Below, piece by piece: positions 1 to 12,500 of a stretch of DNA of 64,000 nt (positions are counted from its first letter, which is position 1; the number at the start of each line of letters is the position of its first letter). This DNA is from Ricordea florida (taxonomy: Eukaryota > Cnidaria > Anthozoa > Corallimorpharia > Ricordeidae). The stretch is from assembly GCA_949710005.1 (NCBI GenBank), contig OX453272.1:29631630-29695629 (forward strand), in the 5' to 3' direction. Under the pieces are notes generated by a model that worked only from the letters and a program-made list of their open reading frames with translations, did not search any database and had not been told where the DNA came from. The position numbers were made by a program, and so were the translations under genes.

Positions 1-1030
1 TTTATTTTTTACTTTTGCCAACATGTGCGAGCCTCAGTGAATATACCATCCAGGGGCACCCAACGAGGTAGATTGAGCCAAAAGCCTCTGAGAGACATTT
101 CTAAGCTCCTTATAATGTTTAAAGACTGTCTAAAGAGATGTTTTCCTCACCTAGAGGAATTTTATCTGCTCGGATAAATTTTAGGGAATGATATCTTCAT
201 TTCAGAAATTGCTAGTCGGATGGCACCTTCTAAAAATTTCCCAACGAGCCATTTGCTCATCTGAAATTGCTAGGTGACCTTTTAAATGCTAAAAATTGCA
301 AAAATAACCTTTCCAGAAACGCAAGGGACTACTTTTCCCTTGTTGCGAATCTTTTAGGTGCTGTTTTAGGGAATGAAAGTCTATTCAGATAAACAGTTCG
401 AAAATCCCAGGGCCCGTTGTGTTCGATATTCGAAAATTCTAGCTCACCTTGCTTCCGAACAGATTTTTACCGAAAATAGTCGATGGGTGCCCTTGACCGT
501 CATTTCGTTTGGGAGGCTTTTTTTTAAATAACGAAGTATGTCAAAAGGCCCAATCAAGAATCTAAAGAAAAGGAACGCTCCTAGTGATGGCTTCCTGGTG
601 ACATTCATAGGATAATTTTTTATACAGTAAGAAACCTTTTCGAAGATCGACTTCGATGACGTTTAAGCGTTTAGGAAATTTCTTTGAATTGCTTTTCTTT
701 TCTCCCTCTACCTCGATTGAATTCATTACCACCTCTGGGAGGGGTGGAGTGGGGAAATCACGCCGTAACAAACTCACCACGATATCTCTTCCTCAATAGT
801 AATGGGCTCCTAACATCTGATCAAGCGATCGATAACACTCGGTTCCTTCTTCTCAATATATTAAGCTTTTTTACTCATACCCAGAGGTGACGCGTGCCTA
901 TTTGCCAAGAGAAATGAAACTGTGATTTTCAGTTTACCGTCCGTTCTGTCACCCATGAAACATTTGCGTTTAAAAGTTGCCATTGGCCGATTGTTTTGTT
1001 TTGTTTTATTATTTTCGTTTTATACTATAT
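1..1030. other. Intergenic, no gene seen
   Basis: No open frame here resembles a known domain and no convincing exon with paired splice sites was seen. The sequence is A+T-rich and looks unique. It could belong to the 3' side of an upstream gene or simply be spacer. Confidence 0.5.
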
Positions 1031-1295
1031 GACGCATTATCCGTCTTGACGAACTTGGGCAAAGATTCGTGGTTCGTCTGGTTATGGGTCTCTAGTATAA
1101 AGACGGGCACAAGACGTATTATGCGTCTAGATGAACTACCTTCCGTAATACGTCTTGAACGACGCATTACTAAAGGTTGTTCGTCTGGACGCATAAAGCG
1201 TCATGTGCTCGTCGAGAGACGTCGAGAGACGTAGAGACGCATAACCCGATGAACTACGAATCTTTGCCCAAGTTTGTCCAAACGGATAATGCGTC
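1031..1295. repeat. Foldback (MITE-like) inverted repeat
   Basis: The left arm starting GACGCATTATCCGTC at 1031 pairs with a right arm ending GGATAATGCGTC at 1295. The interior holds several shorter direct and inverted copies of a GACGYATTA-type word. No coding potential. This is the structure of a non-autonomous DNA transposon or foldback element; its family is not identified. Confidence 0.6.
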
Positions 1296-2540
1296 CCCCT
1301 AGTGTAAAAACGGCCATTGTAACCACTTTCCCAAAATAGTACCTTCCCTTGGTCGAGTGTCTTATCAATTGATCGAAATCTCCAAAGTACAAAATAACAG
1401 TCTATTTACCTACCGCGTGGAGGTCATTTTTTTAATAGGAAAAAAAAAACATTCGCTTATCACAAAATAAACAAGAATTTCCTGCTTGAGAATTCTTTAA
1501 TCCTTTATCTTGTTAGCCAGATGAAAATCATGACCCAACGACCGCTTTGTTGCGAAGTAACCAGCGTCACCAGTAAATTACTAAAATTAGCGTGGACCTT
1601 TAAAATTTGTCCTAAGTTTTTTTTTCAAAGTTTGGTAAAATCTCCTCTTTAACTCTATCTAGAGCTCAACATAACTAAACCGATTTCCCCATTTCAGTCT
1701 TCCCGAGGTGTCCGCTGTTCACAGGCACCACTTGACCAAAGGTGCAATAATTTCTTTAACGGCAGTTTGCTTGGCTTCCATTTTTTTTTCTTATTAAACA
1801 CCGAAGAAAATTTCTTGTGTCACGTTCACCAGATGTTGGAACTTGCAGAATTTTCTCTTTTGCGCATTCCGTGAATCCTGTTACTAGACTTGAGTTTATG
1901 CCTGTCATGTGATCAATACATGAAGAGAAAAAAAAATGACTGCCAAAGTACTGACAAGCAGATAAGAACAACTGACGACGGAAATTTTTCCTTGAAACGA
2001 AATGACCGTGCATTATTAAACACACTAGAGCGAAGATAGGTGGAGTAAAAGCAGGAGTTTTCAGGACCAGATGGTGCCACGAAAAAACAATTCACGCCTT
2101 TTACAACCAGAGGTTGTGATCTGGAATGCCGAGCTTTTCAAATTTTTCAAACTTTGACAGTCTCGTCTCAATCTCTGAGTAAACATTGTTGGCCAACATG
2201 TTGAATCGTTTAGCACCTCATCTCGGGTGTCATCTCGCCGACATTTTTCGTTCGATTACTGTCGGACAAAATTTTCATTTCAAGCATTTTGCAAACTTTT
2301 TGCTGGTATTTTCTTTCAGCCTTTCTGACATTGTTTGCACAGCATTAACTAGTACCCAGTCTCCAATCTGATAATCAACCAGGTGACGGCACGCTGACTG
2401 CAGCTTGTCCCACATCGTCAGCCAACAATGTTGAAACGTTTCGTCAAGGCTTAAAAAACTCTTTTGCCATCTTTCAAGAATGTTTTTGGTTGGTACCTGT
2501 TAGTTCTCTGGGTTCGTTGTATATCGTATTATCACGAGAA
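1296..2540. other. Intergenic, no gene seen
   Basis: Only short open frames without recognisable domains. No tRNA, repeat structure or promoter that I can support. Confidence 0.45.
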
Positions 2541-3129
2541 CGGTTGTTTATTGAGTTTGATCGTCCGCGTGTGAGTAGTTCTGAAAAGCAAGAAAATGGG
2601 TAAATCAAACGAGTTGATTAAGTAAGTTATACCACCGTAAGGTAAAAAGGAGGTGCTGACGTTTCGAGCGTTAGCCCTTCGTCGGAGCTCCTTCGTCGAG
2701 CGTTAGCCCTTCTTCCTTCGTCGAGCGTTAGCCCTTCTTCCTTCGTCGAGCGTTAGCCCTTCGTCGTTAGCCCTTCGTCGGAGCTCCGACGAAGGGCTAA
2801 CGCTCGAAACGTCAGCACCTCCTTTTTACCTTACGGTGGTATAACTTTCTTAATAAACTCGTTTGATTTACCCATTTTCTTGTGTTTCAACTTCCCACCG
2901 ACGCAGCACCAGTTTCTTTAGAAACTATCCCCTCAATACTAGTTCTGAAAAGAACTGTTGTTGATGGTAAGGACTGACGTTTCCACAACCTGCGTGGAAG
3001 TCGTCAACAGTAATTGACTCTGATCAAGATTTCTGCTCAGGTTGTCAAAACGTCAGTCAACGTCATCAACAACAACAGTTCTTTTTAGAACTACTTACAC
3101 CAGAACGATTGAACTCAACAAACAACTAC
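2541..3129. repeat. TIR element family A, copy 1 (split by an insertion)
   Basis: The left end GGTTGTTTATTGAGTTTGAT and the right end ATTGAACTCAACAAACAAC are inverted repeats of about 40 bp. The same family occurs uninterrupted at 12711-12899 with matching ends and matching inner words such as CTCAGGTTGT. This copy is interrupted by the 351-bp element at 2589-2939. It encodes no protein and is probably a MITE-type element. Confidence 0.7.
2589..2939 (-). mobile_element. Penelope-like/retrozyme-like element, copy 1, internally palindromic
   Basis: The element is bounded by a 13-bp target-site duplication, TAGTTCTGAAAAG at 2576-2588 and 2940-2952. Its ends match two other copies in the window (24045-24281 and 49701-49943): one end reads CAAGAAAATGGG, the other is the complement of TATTGAGGGGATAGTTTC. 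The right arm contains the core CCGACGA, GGGCTAACGCTC, GAAACGTC, and the left arm is an inverted partial copy of it. The middle repeats a GAGCGTTAGCCCTTC word several times. No coding capacity. Hammerhead-containing terminal repeats of Penelope-like elements are known in invertebrates. The family name here is an inference. Confidence 0.6.
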
Positions 3130-6100
3130 TGAGACTCCTGTTTTCAAACCATGTACAAACCATAAGAATAGGCCTTATGCAGACCTCCAGTCATACATAC
3201 GCAAGTGCTTTATTCAACTGCTCATCAAATAAGAATTATATAGATACAGAGTACGAGTGTTTACATATTTACAGATCACGGACATACAGATATTTGTAGG
3301 ATATCTTGATAGGTAACTAAAGGACAAGACACTTCTCACTTTCTCACTACCCTAAAATCGCCAGGGACCAGTTACATATATTGAACTCGAAATCAATTTT
3401 TTTCTTTTTTCTTTTTCGTCTATAATGAAGCACAATAGAAAACATGCGACTAAAGCTACAATTAGTTTGCTATTCTCTGTTCATCTGTCTTCTTTTAATT
3501 GGGTTTTTGCCTGCTTCGAGTGGCTTATGATGACCTCGCCGTGGTCATGATAAACCGGTCAGAGCGGCTCGCTATAATATAGATTTACGCTTCCTGGCGA
3601 CGGAAAGCTTTTGCACTGGTCAGGAAAAAAATACGCCTGATCACGTTCTGAGAATCAAGCTATCAAATTAAGCTTCTTGGAGGAATGGTCGAAAAATTCT
3701 CAATTGATTTGAATAGTACCTTTATAAAGTTGTAAACATTTCTGTTGTCTCACCGATTTCAAAAATTATTTATGCTGGGCATTTTTAAAAATGTTGTGGT
3801 AAAGAAATGGCGCCCGGACTCGTGATATGTTCAATTGTTTCTTGACGGACAAAGAGTCAGGCAATTGATTCCATTCTTAAACTCTTAAGGATAAATTTGA
3901 ATGAAAAAGAGAAAAACGGTTAATTAAAAAGTTACAGTTTACACCTGGTCTAGGTGCATATTACAGACAACATTCATTTGAAGGCCAGAAAATGTGCTGA
4001 AGGTAGCTAAAAAGGGCTGTACCTCTCCTTCAAAAATGACTTGTCGTTAATTACCTGAAAGAAAAAAAACGTTCGAGCAGTTTTAATGTCAATAAATACA
4101 AAGTCCCACGTTTTTGTCCAGGAAAATTATCGAGTGCTTCGTTTATATAATTTCTATTTTACGTTTCGGTGCAATCGGGAAAAACTTAAGTGAACCAGAT
4201 GGCGTAGACGATGAAAGTGATTTCGGTACACAAACGACAGCGTCATAAAGGGGTGTGGCACAGTGTGGACGTAGCCATACAGAGCTGTGTTTCAGTTTGT
4301 TTTCTTTGCGAAACCTTTCATTAATCGGTCGAAATTGTTCTGGGTTTGTTTTTTGTGGGGCAATTTTCATTGACATCATCGACAGGGAAACCAAGGAACG
4401 TACAATAGTACCATACATGGCGCATCTATCTTTAGCCTCTTACATATTTCAATCTACGTCATTTATTAATTGGTTGGTTTTGTTGCGAGGCGCCGGTTGA
4501 TGATTTTCGTCACTAGATACGTTTTCGCGGCTGCCAGTACACAGACGAAGTGCCATCGCGAACCGATGAGAATTATGTCTTGATCATTCAGTGGATTTCT
4601 TTGCTGATCAGCAGTGTTTTTCACCATCTTGTGCCTGTAAGTGGTAGCTCGGTGAAATCTTGGTTGCACGTACTCCAGGTTGGTTGGCTATATCCTAGTT
4701 ACTGAGAGGTTTAAAATTACCACGTTTGTCTGTGTGGTCCTGAGAAGTCCTTAGATATTTTGGCTCATGGGCGCCTCAAAGCTCAATCCGGCTTCGGAAT
4801 TTCAAGCAATTACTTGATATTGCATTAGACACAGAACCACGTTTCCGTAATATCTGGCTCTCAAAAGAGCTAGCATTCTCTATTTTTGATTTACCGGGGC
4901 ACGGCATTGCTGTCAAGCGCACTGGAATTCGCGAATGTACTTAATATCCTGTTTTGTGATGACACATTAACGCTAATGGACTGTAATTTGGCCGCGACGA
5001 ATGTTCTTTCCCTTCACCTTTCGTTCGATGAATGAAGTCCTTTATATTACCATTCTTTAGTTACACTTTTGTAGGCTTAAATGGTATTTATATTACTGTA
5101 GAGAGACGGCCGTTTTTCATTAAGAGCGACATCTTTTGCCTCAGGCTTGAGCTTTTCTCCGGTAAAACAAGAAATTAAAATTACAGCCAGATCAATGCTG
5201 TCACGACCCTTGTAACGCGTATAACGAGAATGATACCTCAAAATGATATCTCCAAAAATAGATACACGCCGCCTTATTGCCCTGTATCATTTCATTCTCT
5301 AAAACATCGAAGAATGGCCTAAAAAACCGTGAGTTCTATGTCTTCTTTACAAAACGTTTCTCAGTGCGACAACCGCTTTTCGTATTTTTCCAGATGCACA
5401 TTTTTGTTGCCGACTATAGCGCCAAAGTCTTGCTGTCTCCTACAGAATACTAAGCCCTTGAGTGCATGCCTTTGATACATCTTGTTAACAAACAAGCTAT
5501 ATATGTCTCTTATTGAAATTAAGTAAATTGAACCATCAAATTTAAGTGTATTTTGCTTGCGCCCGCTAAGAATTAAATATTGATGCAAGTCGTTTGCCAT
5601 TTGTGATTAAATTAATTAGCCACAACTCAGAACGAATGAGTGATAAAAGAACCACTTTCTAATTCTATCGTCTGCGATATCTATTGCGTTCAGTTAAAGA
5701 CTTTATTTTTTTAGTCGCCTGACATATTACTCGTTGAGATAATTAGATATCCGGTACTTAAACGCGGCCCTATCAACCAACACCAAAGAAAACAAAATCA
5801 GTGCAAGGTCGGTCCGTTCGAGTGTCATGATCGCCCTTAGCTTTTGTGTTAATCAACAGTAAACATTCTTAGTTGAGTTTGCACCGATGTTAAAATAGAT
5901 CAAGAGAGCTTAAGAGACGGATTAATATAATTTTGGCTATTAAGTTTTCTTTAACATGGTTTCGTTGTCATTCGTGATTCATTAGCGAAATCCTGCGTAG
6001 GTGGGCGTAGACCAAATATTTTCAGTACGACGTGAATCACTTTTTCAGGGATTTTAACGGTCTCCATGCATAAGCAGTTGGACAACAGGAAAACCTACAA

Positions 6101-6578
6101 AAAAAAATTCAATGAATAAATTATATGACCTGGGATTTGCCAGCGCGTAGGGTTTCCCCACCCCTAGGCCCGCGCCCTGGCTTTTGCGACAAGCGTGTAC
6201 TTGCTACACATGTACAGGCTAACCACAGTCTGGTCCGGTCGGTCGGTTAATCGGTTGGCTATCGATCATTGTTGTATGAGCAGGGCTAACATGTTGAAGA
6301 CAAGTGGTTTGAGTGTGGAGGACGAAACCAGGGGATTGGGCCCGTCGTGGCACTAACCCCGATATTGCTGGGGTGCAGATTCCCGGGGAACGACGGTATA
6401 TTTTCGAAATAAACTAAGTATTTACACAAAGAAGTCAGAATTTCTCTGATGTGATCTACCTTCATGAATAAAGGTTTAAAAGCTCCATTTTGTAGTGCCG
6501 ATGTTTCTTAGTGATTGGCTTACGCCATCCGGTTAGTTGAGCATGGTTTCGTAAGTTTTTTAAAACTGATATTGATCC
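3130..6578. other. Intergenic, no gene seen
   Basis: The longest open frames are below 95 codons, lack recognisable motifs and overlap on opposite strands, as expected by chance. No repeat with clear ends was found. Confidence 0.45.
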
Positions 6579-6716
6579 TGATCAATATCAATTTTTGGGC
6601 AACCGTGCACCTACCCCTCCCCTAATCCAACAAGTTATAATGAGTTAAAAAGTTAGCGTTAATGTTAGTTTAGGGGAGGGGTAGGTGCACGGTTGCCCAG
6701 AAACTGATATTGATCA
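6579..6716. repeat. Foldback element with ~47-bp arms
   Basis: TGATCAATATCA at 6579 pairs with TGATATTGATCA ending at 6716. Inside, GGGCAACCGTGCACCTACCC pairs with its exact complement after a spacer of about 44 bp. The arms are nearly perfect, so the element is young or conserved. No coding content. MITE-type non-autonomous element, superfamily unknown. Confidence 0.7.
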
Positions 6717-9390
6717 GTTTTTTAAGACCGAGATCTGTATTATGATTATTATCTGCGAAGTTGTAGTGCGAAAAGCAAATTTAGTAAGAGTTTTATACAT
6801 TCTGTACAAGAGTATAGATGGAAGAACGATTTTACGTCGGAATGAAACAAAAATGTTGGCCATTTGATCTTGTTGGTATTCCTCGGTTTCTTCAGTCTCT
6901 TCATTCCCTGACAATATTTCATGTGTTTTACCCTCGATTTTCTTGCTTTTTTGAATTTTTAAATCTCTGTAATTAATTGAGAAAATATGTTGATCTTATT
7001 CTGTTGTGCAAGCAACGTGTTTCACCATTTCTTTTAGAAGAAACTTAATTTCAAGTAGATCTGTCAACAAGGTTCAGTTGACTTGAATAAATGGTGAACA
7101 GTCAAGAATTAGCTGTAGGAAATTGACCAATTAGATCCGTGTTAGTCACTAAAATAATAATATAAAGATCTATATTTATGTATGATCGTGTCTATCAAGT
7201 TTTTAGTCATTTCATCAACGGTACCATGCAGTGTTTAATACCCGTATTGCTTTGACAGTGCTTAGAATGGAGTATGGCTAGGCAAGTCGTCATCCCTGGC
7301 TTGACGGGCGTTTCTCGAAAATCCCCAGATGCTTCGGGACTTTTTGCGGGTCATTACAACTCACAATGTAGTTTAGTTTAGTAACAAACACGTTTCTCTG
7401 TTTATCAAACTTTGTCAGAGAACAGACTATTCGTTTTTAAAACTATTTATGAAGAACAGGTTTGTAGAGTTATTGCTACGTGTTTTTACAATTTGATTTT
7501 CGGGCCTAAAAAGGCAAGCCGGAGGTTTTCGAGAAACGCAGGCCAGCTGCGTAGAATTTTCTCCATGTTTTTGACCAGCCTGAGAACTCTTATTTTCATG
7601 CCTCTCATTAAGACAAGATTGTTTTCATAACCTAAAAGTAAACTTTCGATGTTTTAACATTTTCAGCTGACAGTATATTTTGAATGCTCCGTACATTGTC
7701 GTGGTGTTTGGCGCCAAGAATCAAACTTCGAAAAGCTATGACATAATTTGATATCGTGTAGCTGCTTAAAAGTGAAGAACTCTACTTCATTGAAGTTTAT
7801 TTTAGTGAATTTTGGCGGTAAGAAACACGACTGTCTTGGACGGTTCTGAACATAAAGGAAAAATAAAAATAAAACGTATTAACATAGCGACAGTAGCGGA
7901 AAAAAAGAGAGATTTAAAGAAACATACCTTAATGATAAAATCACCATACAAGCGAAGAGACGGGACGAAATATCAAGTACTTAGTACGGCTTCTAGTCTA
8001 CACTCATAAAAAAGGAACTGTTTGCCACCGACTAAATTTACATAAAGTTCAGTTTTAAAAGTTACAAAAAATACATGCTTGCAATACTAAGGTGCTAAAG
8101 TGAAGGAATGTGAAAGAAAAAACTAATGAATACCCACGTTAATGAGTCCGAGTTGCTTGCATATACAAGTTCCACTCTTGTAGTTGAAACCGTTTATTGT
8201 GAGCTTCATCCGACGCTGTTTTAAAGTTGGGTACTGTGGTTATGCCACTTAACACAATAAAAAGATTTTAATGACCCTGACGTCGTCAAAAAAAAAATCT
8301 TCCATTCATTTCCTTTTGTTGTTAACTGAAGTTGAAAAACTATTTTTAAGAGGTCGCGTTCAGAGACCTTGATTGTCATCAAGAGAATCGAACACCAATT
8401 TTGATTACAATAGCATTATATCAGCATTTTCATGTCACGGTTTTGGTCTCAGACTTTGTAATAACCTAAAATTAACTTCTCGCGTTTTTCAACAGCCAAA
8501 AAGGTGAAGGATTAAGTCTTGTTACTTTTCAGAGTCTGTTTACAATTCGGCTCATCGTCTCGTTCAGATCGTTCTGATATAAACCCAGTCTGAGTTTTCT
8601 ATGGAACCCTATATTCTCCTGGTACCTATCACCGACTGATCAATTGTGGTATTTAATTCCGTCGCCTAAGTCCGGCACCTTTATAATTAGACGAAAATGA
8701 TTTAGGTAATAGATTATACGGTTGAAAACTTTCTAAAGTTCCTTCCAAAATTGTTGAGATTTCCATATTTTCCTCTCTTGTTATTTTTTTCTTTTTAAGG
8801 AGTCACTTTCGTAGGGGCAATTATCGTTACTTCTTTCCTCAAGTACATTTCGTGAGTTGTGCGATATAAATAACAGACTGTAGTTATGCTTAGTGGCGAA
8901 AGTTGTTTTAAAAAACATTGTTCAAGCGAAAAATGGCCTGAAATCCGAAAAGGGCAGAGGTACTCGTGGTGCTTGACGCAAACATGTAGATTAGGTGAAA
9001 AGATTCGAAATCGTTTAAATTTTTGATGAAACTTAACTCCTCGTTTGATGGTTTGATGATCTAATTTATGTCTCTCGGTATTGTAATAGCCGCTAGTCAG
9101 CATATTAGGGTGGTTTCATATTGCTGATAAGCCAATAGCGTTGTTCTGTACATAGTTCACGCATCACTAACTCCAGTTATCCTTTGACTGACATTTGTCT
9201 CGTCAAAATTATTAAAATTAACTGGTCGAGGCAATTTATGCTTCCCATTAGAGGACCTAGGGATCGGGAATGTTTATAAATTTCGCTACGGCCTTTTCAC
9301 TATGGACCTCCATAATGGATTAGCACTGACTTTTGTGCATTCTGTATTGTTTTGGCCATAGCCTTTCAAAGGTGGACACCGCGCTACAAC
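6717..9390. other. Upstream region and presumed promoter/5' UTR of the RhoGAP gene
   Basis: No gene is recognised. This is the region in which the promoter and 5' untranslated exon of the gene starting at 9391 should lie, but I see no convincing TATA box or initiator that would fix a start site. An in-frame TAA at 9313 precedes the first ATG. Confidence 0.4.
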
Positions 9391-9585
9391 ATGGCGACTG
9401 CGACGAGCAGTACGAAAACAAGACAACGCAAGCTCTCATTCACATCAACAATTCCGTTATTAAATCGTACAAGATCCATGACAGATCAGACCCTCTTAGG
9501 AGTATTAAACATACTCCGTATGGACGAAGGACAAGGTCAGAGTTTTATGGTGAAAGCAATCTTGCCTGATGGAAAACCTAGACTG
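9391..9585 (+). CDS. Exon 1: N-terminus and first strand of Ras-binding-like domain
   Basis: 65 codons, ending in phase 0 at donor CTG|GTAAGT. The Ser/Thr/Arg-rich start is followed by FMVKAILPDGKPRL, the first beta hairpin typical of Raf/TIAM-type RBD or RA ubiquitin folds. The ATG has a good Kozak context (AACATGG). Confidence 0.75.
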
Positions 9586-12500
9586 GTAAGTGAGTTAGTA
9601 ATGTTCTGTTCAATATTCTCTTAGTTTCAACTTGGTGGCCTCAAATTTCTTTGCCTGGAAGCGGCTTGTTTGTTGCTTCCTGTAAGAAATTCCTTTCTGT
9701 TGAGCAGTTGTGTGTTTGAGCTGATATCTATACTTAAATGTTTTTGTCGACTACACACGGCTTCTGCTATTCAAGTTTATAGCCATAGCTGCGACTGCTT
9801 ACAATAATACATTGAACATACTGTGTAGTTAAAAGCTGTTAAATAAGGTGGCTGTTTTATGCGGAAGCAGACATACTTGCAAACGTGTTAATTCTGTGGA
9901 AATGTCAGCTTTATTACAAATCGTTTTGCAAATGGTGTTTTGGTTGAGCTGTTTATACCGATTAGTGACATACTGCGCCTTCGACTGTCGGGCAGCAAAG
10001 ACAAAACCAAGAAGGTAATACTGTATACACCAGCGTGAAACTCTTAACCTTCCTTTCAATGAATTACAAGTAAATGAAACCTTTAAATCTTCTCTGTTGA
10101 AATGCGTGATTTTTGTGCAGCTCATTGCCTTAGAATTTGACCCTTGCCCGTGATTTCCTTCCTCTCAATAACACAGTTCCGGTTTAGAACACTCCTTTCG
10201 TCTCCGATCAAGACGTATTAATAATTTCTGCAAAGTTGAGAAGTCTTTTCAAAATGCTCGAGACGTCCTTTGGATTTCCGTTTCTGCAGTTCTGCAAACA
10301 TTCTAAACGATTGAGGTGGGTGATTCTGAAGTTTCGACGTTCCGTATTAACTGAGAGGTTTCGTTGCGAATGCGATCATGTAATTTGTGGTTTTTGTGGT
10401 TGTCAGGTTAATTTTGTGCCGCCTATAGCACTTAAAGGAATACAAAAATAATTGAAGAACTTTGTGGTACAACAAAGAGCAAATATTTCGCTGTAAGTAG
10501 CGTTAGGAGAGTAAGAGTCTTGTCATGTGGTTCGGCTTTGGTGGATTAAAATTCTGCGTGCTTTGCTGTCTTTGATGTCGTTTTAGATTTTCCTTGTGAA
10601 GTAAACATCGTTATACCCGTTCGTTGTGAAACGGACAGTTTTGTAGTACGTAGTTGGAGATCGATTCAGTGTTAATTAATCACTCGAGAATAACACTTTT
10701 CCTGTAAACCCGAACCATGTTCTCCAAGCCAAGTAAATACACTATATATTGCCACGAACATGAAATACAAGTTTATATGTACAGTTCAGTTAATTTTGTG
10801 TAACTAATTTTAAACTCTGTAGTAAATATTAGAGTGCATAAAAGTTTTTGCTTGCACAAATTTAGCTTTGTTTCGTCGAAGAAATATTTTATTTTTGGTT
10901 CCATTCTGAAATACATCAAGTTAAGACATTAGGACTATCCTTGAACCTGGTTTATTTACCTTGTATTTTTGAAGCTGTTTGTATGATAATAATGCAAGAT
11001 AAGCTTAAAGTCCTTTTTCACCTCAATTACAAGGAATTAGCATAACAAATGTAATTAAAAAGTGTGTTTTTTTTTATGAAGTGATGCTGAATCTCTGTAC
11101 CATTGAGCAACAACAAATTATGTTCTCCAGCTAATGCAAAGCTATCAGATGAAATTTGTCTAAGTCTAGCAGCAAGACTGCAGAACTTAAAATAAAATAA
11201 AAAACTATTTAAATTCTAAGTATTAAATTTTAGATATGTATGCAGTGGTGCATAATCCTTCACATTCATTAATTTAACTTCTTATATTTTTTAAGAATAT
11301 AAGCAGGGTTACACAGACATATACTTTAAATATACATGGGGCTATCTTGCCCACAGATGTTTAAGTCGGTTTCTTTTACAGGTAAAAGCTCATGGTGTAC
11401 ACAAACCATGTTGCCCACAAGCTCAGGTCGTTACCTTGTTTCTGTTGTAATAATATACATGCAAAAATTTCAGCATGCTCATTGGCTGAGAGCACGTCAA
11501 TTAATCCCAAACAGTGCAGGAAATTGAAATTGAGTGCAAAAAGTCGAAATTGAGTGCAGAAAGTTGAAATGAAATTTTTGCATGTATATTATTAACAAGT
11601 AATCACATGATTTGTCTCGTGCAATTTGGGAAATCAGCTCTTGTAAATTTTTCAAAGACTACAAATTGCACTCGCCCTACGGGCTTGTGCAATTTGGTTA
11701 GCCTTTGAAAAATTTACTTGTGCTGATTTATCCCAAATTGCACTTGAAATCATGTGATTACTATACCAACTAGCACATGGCTGTGTAGTTAAAAGCTGTT
11801 ACTTCCCTTGAATAGGATGCTAGTCTGTAGCAGGTTTACAGTCAGTATTAAAATATCAGCAGTACCCATTTATAGACCTAGAAGAACAAAGATAGCTTTT
11901 GAGAGTAGAATTTCCTGTCTATTAAAGGAAGCGATGTGGTGCTTTCACTTAAGCTTGAATCCCAGACCTTGTCATTAATGTTATTAAACACCCTTACTAG
12001 TGTACTGCATGCCTTCACTCATTTGTTTTGTATAATGTCTAAAAATAAATATTTGTCTTCAATTCTGTATCTTCTTTTTCGCTTTGTGGTGTAATGTCTT
12101 TGAATGGGAGTTGTCTTTTAAGCCTACAAGGTTTCTGGAGCTAGTGTTAAATTTTGTATATACTGGTATTGTCCTCTTCTTAACAGTTATTATTATTCAT
12201 TCAAAATATTTCCCCGATTCTGATTGGCTAAAAGCACATGTTTATTTCACCATAACAAGTTACTGATGACCAAATTTGGAAGAATTTTGACTTTAATGAG
12301 GAAATGATGTCAAAAATGCAGCGTTTTCGCAGGTTAAGGCACCGTTAACCGAGAGGATAACACCCTTCCGAGATGCGCTTAATTCTTCATATCCTACTCA
12401 GCCTCATTCATTAATTGTTAATTCATTTTTTATCATTTGAATTGCTGAATTTGGCAGTAATTCCGCTAATACTGTATGTTGAAGTATATTTTTTTCAGTT

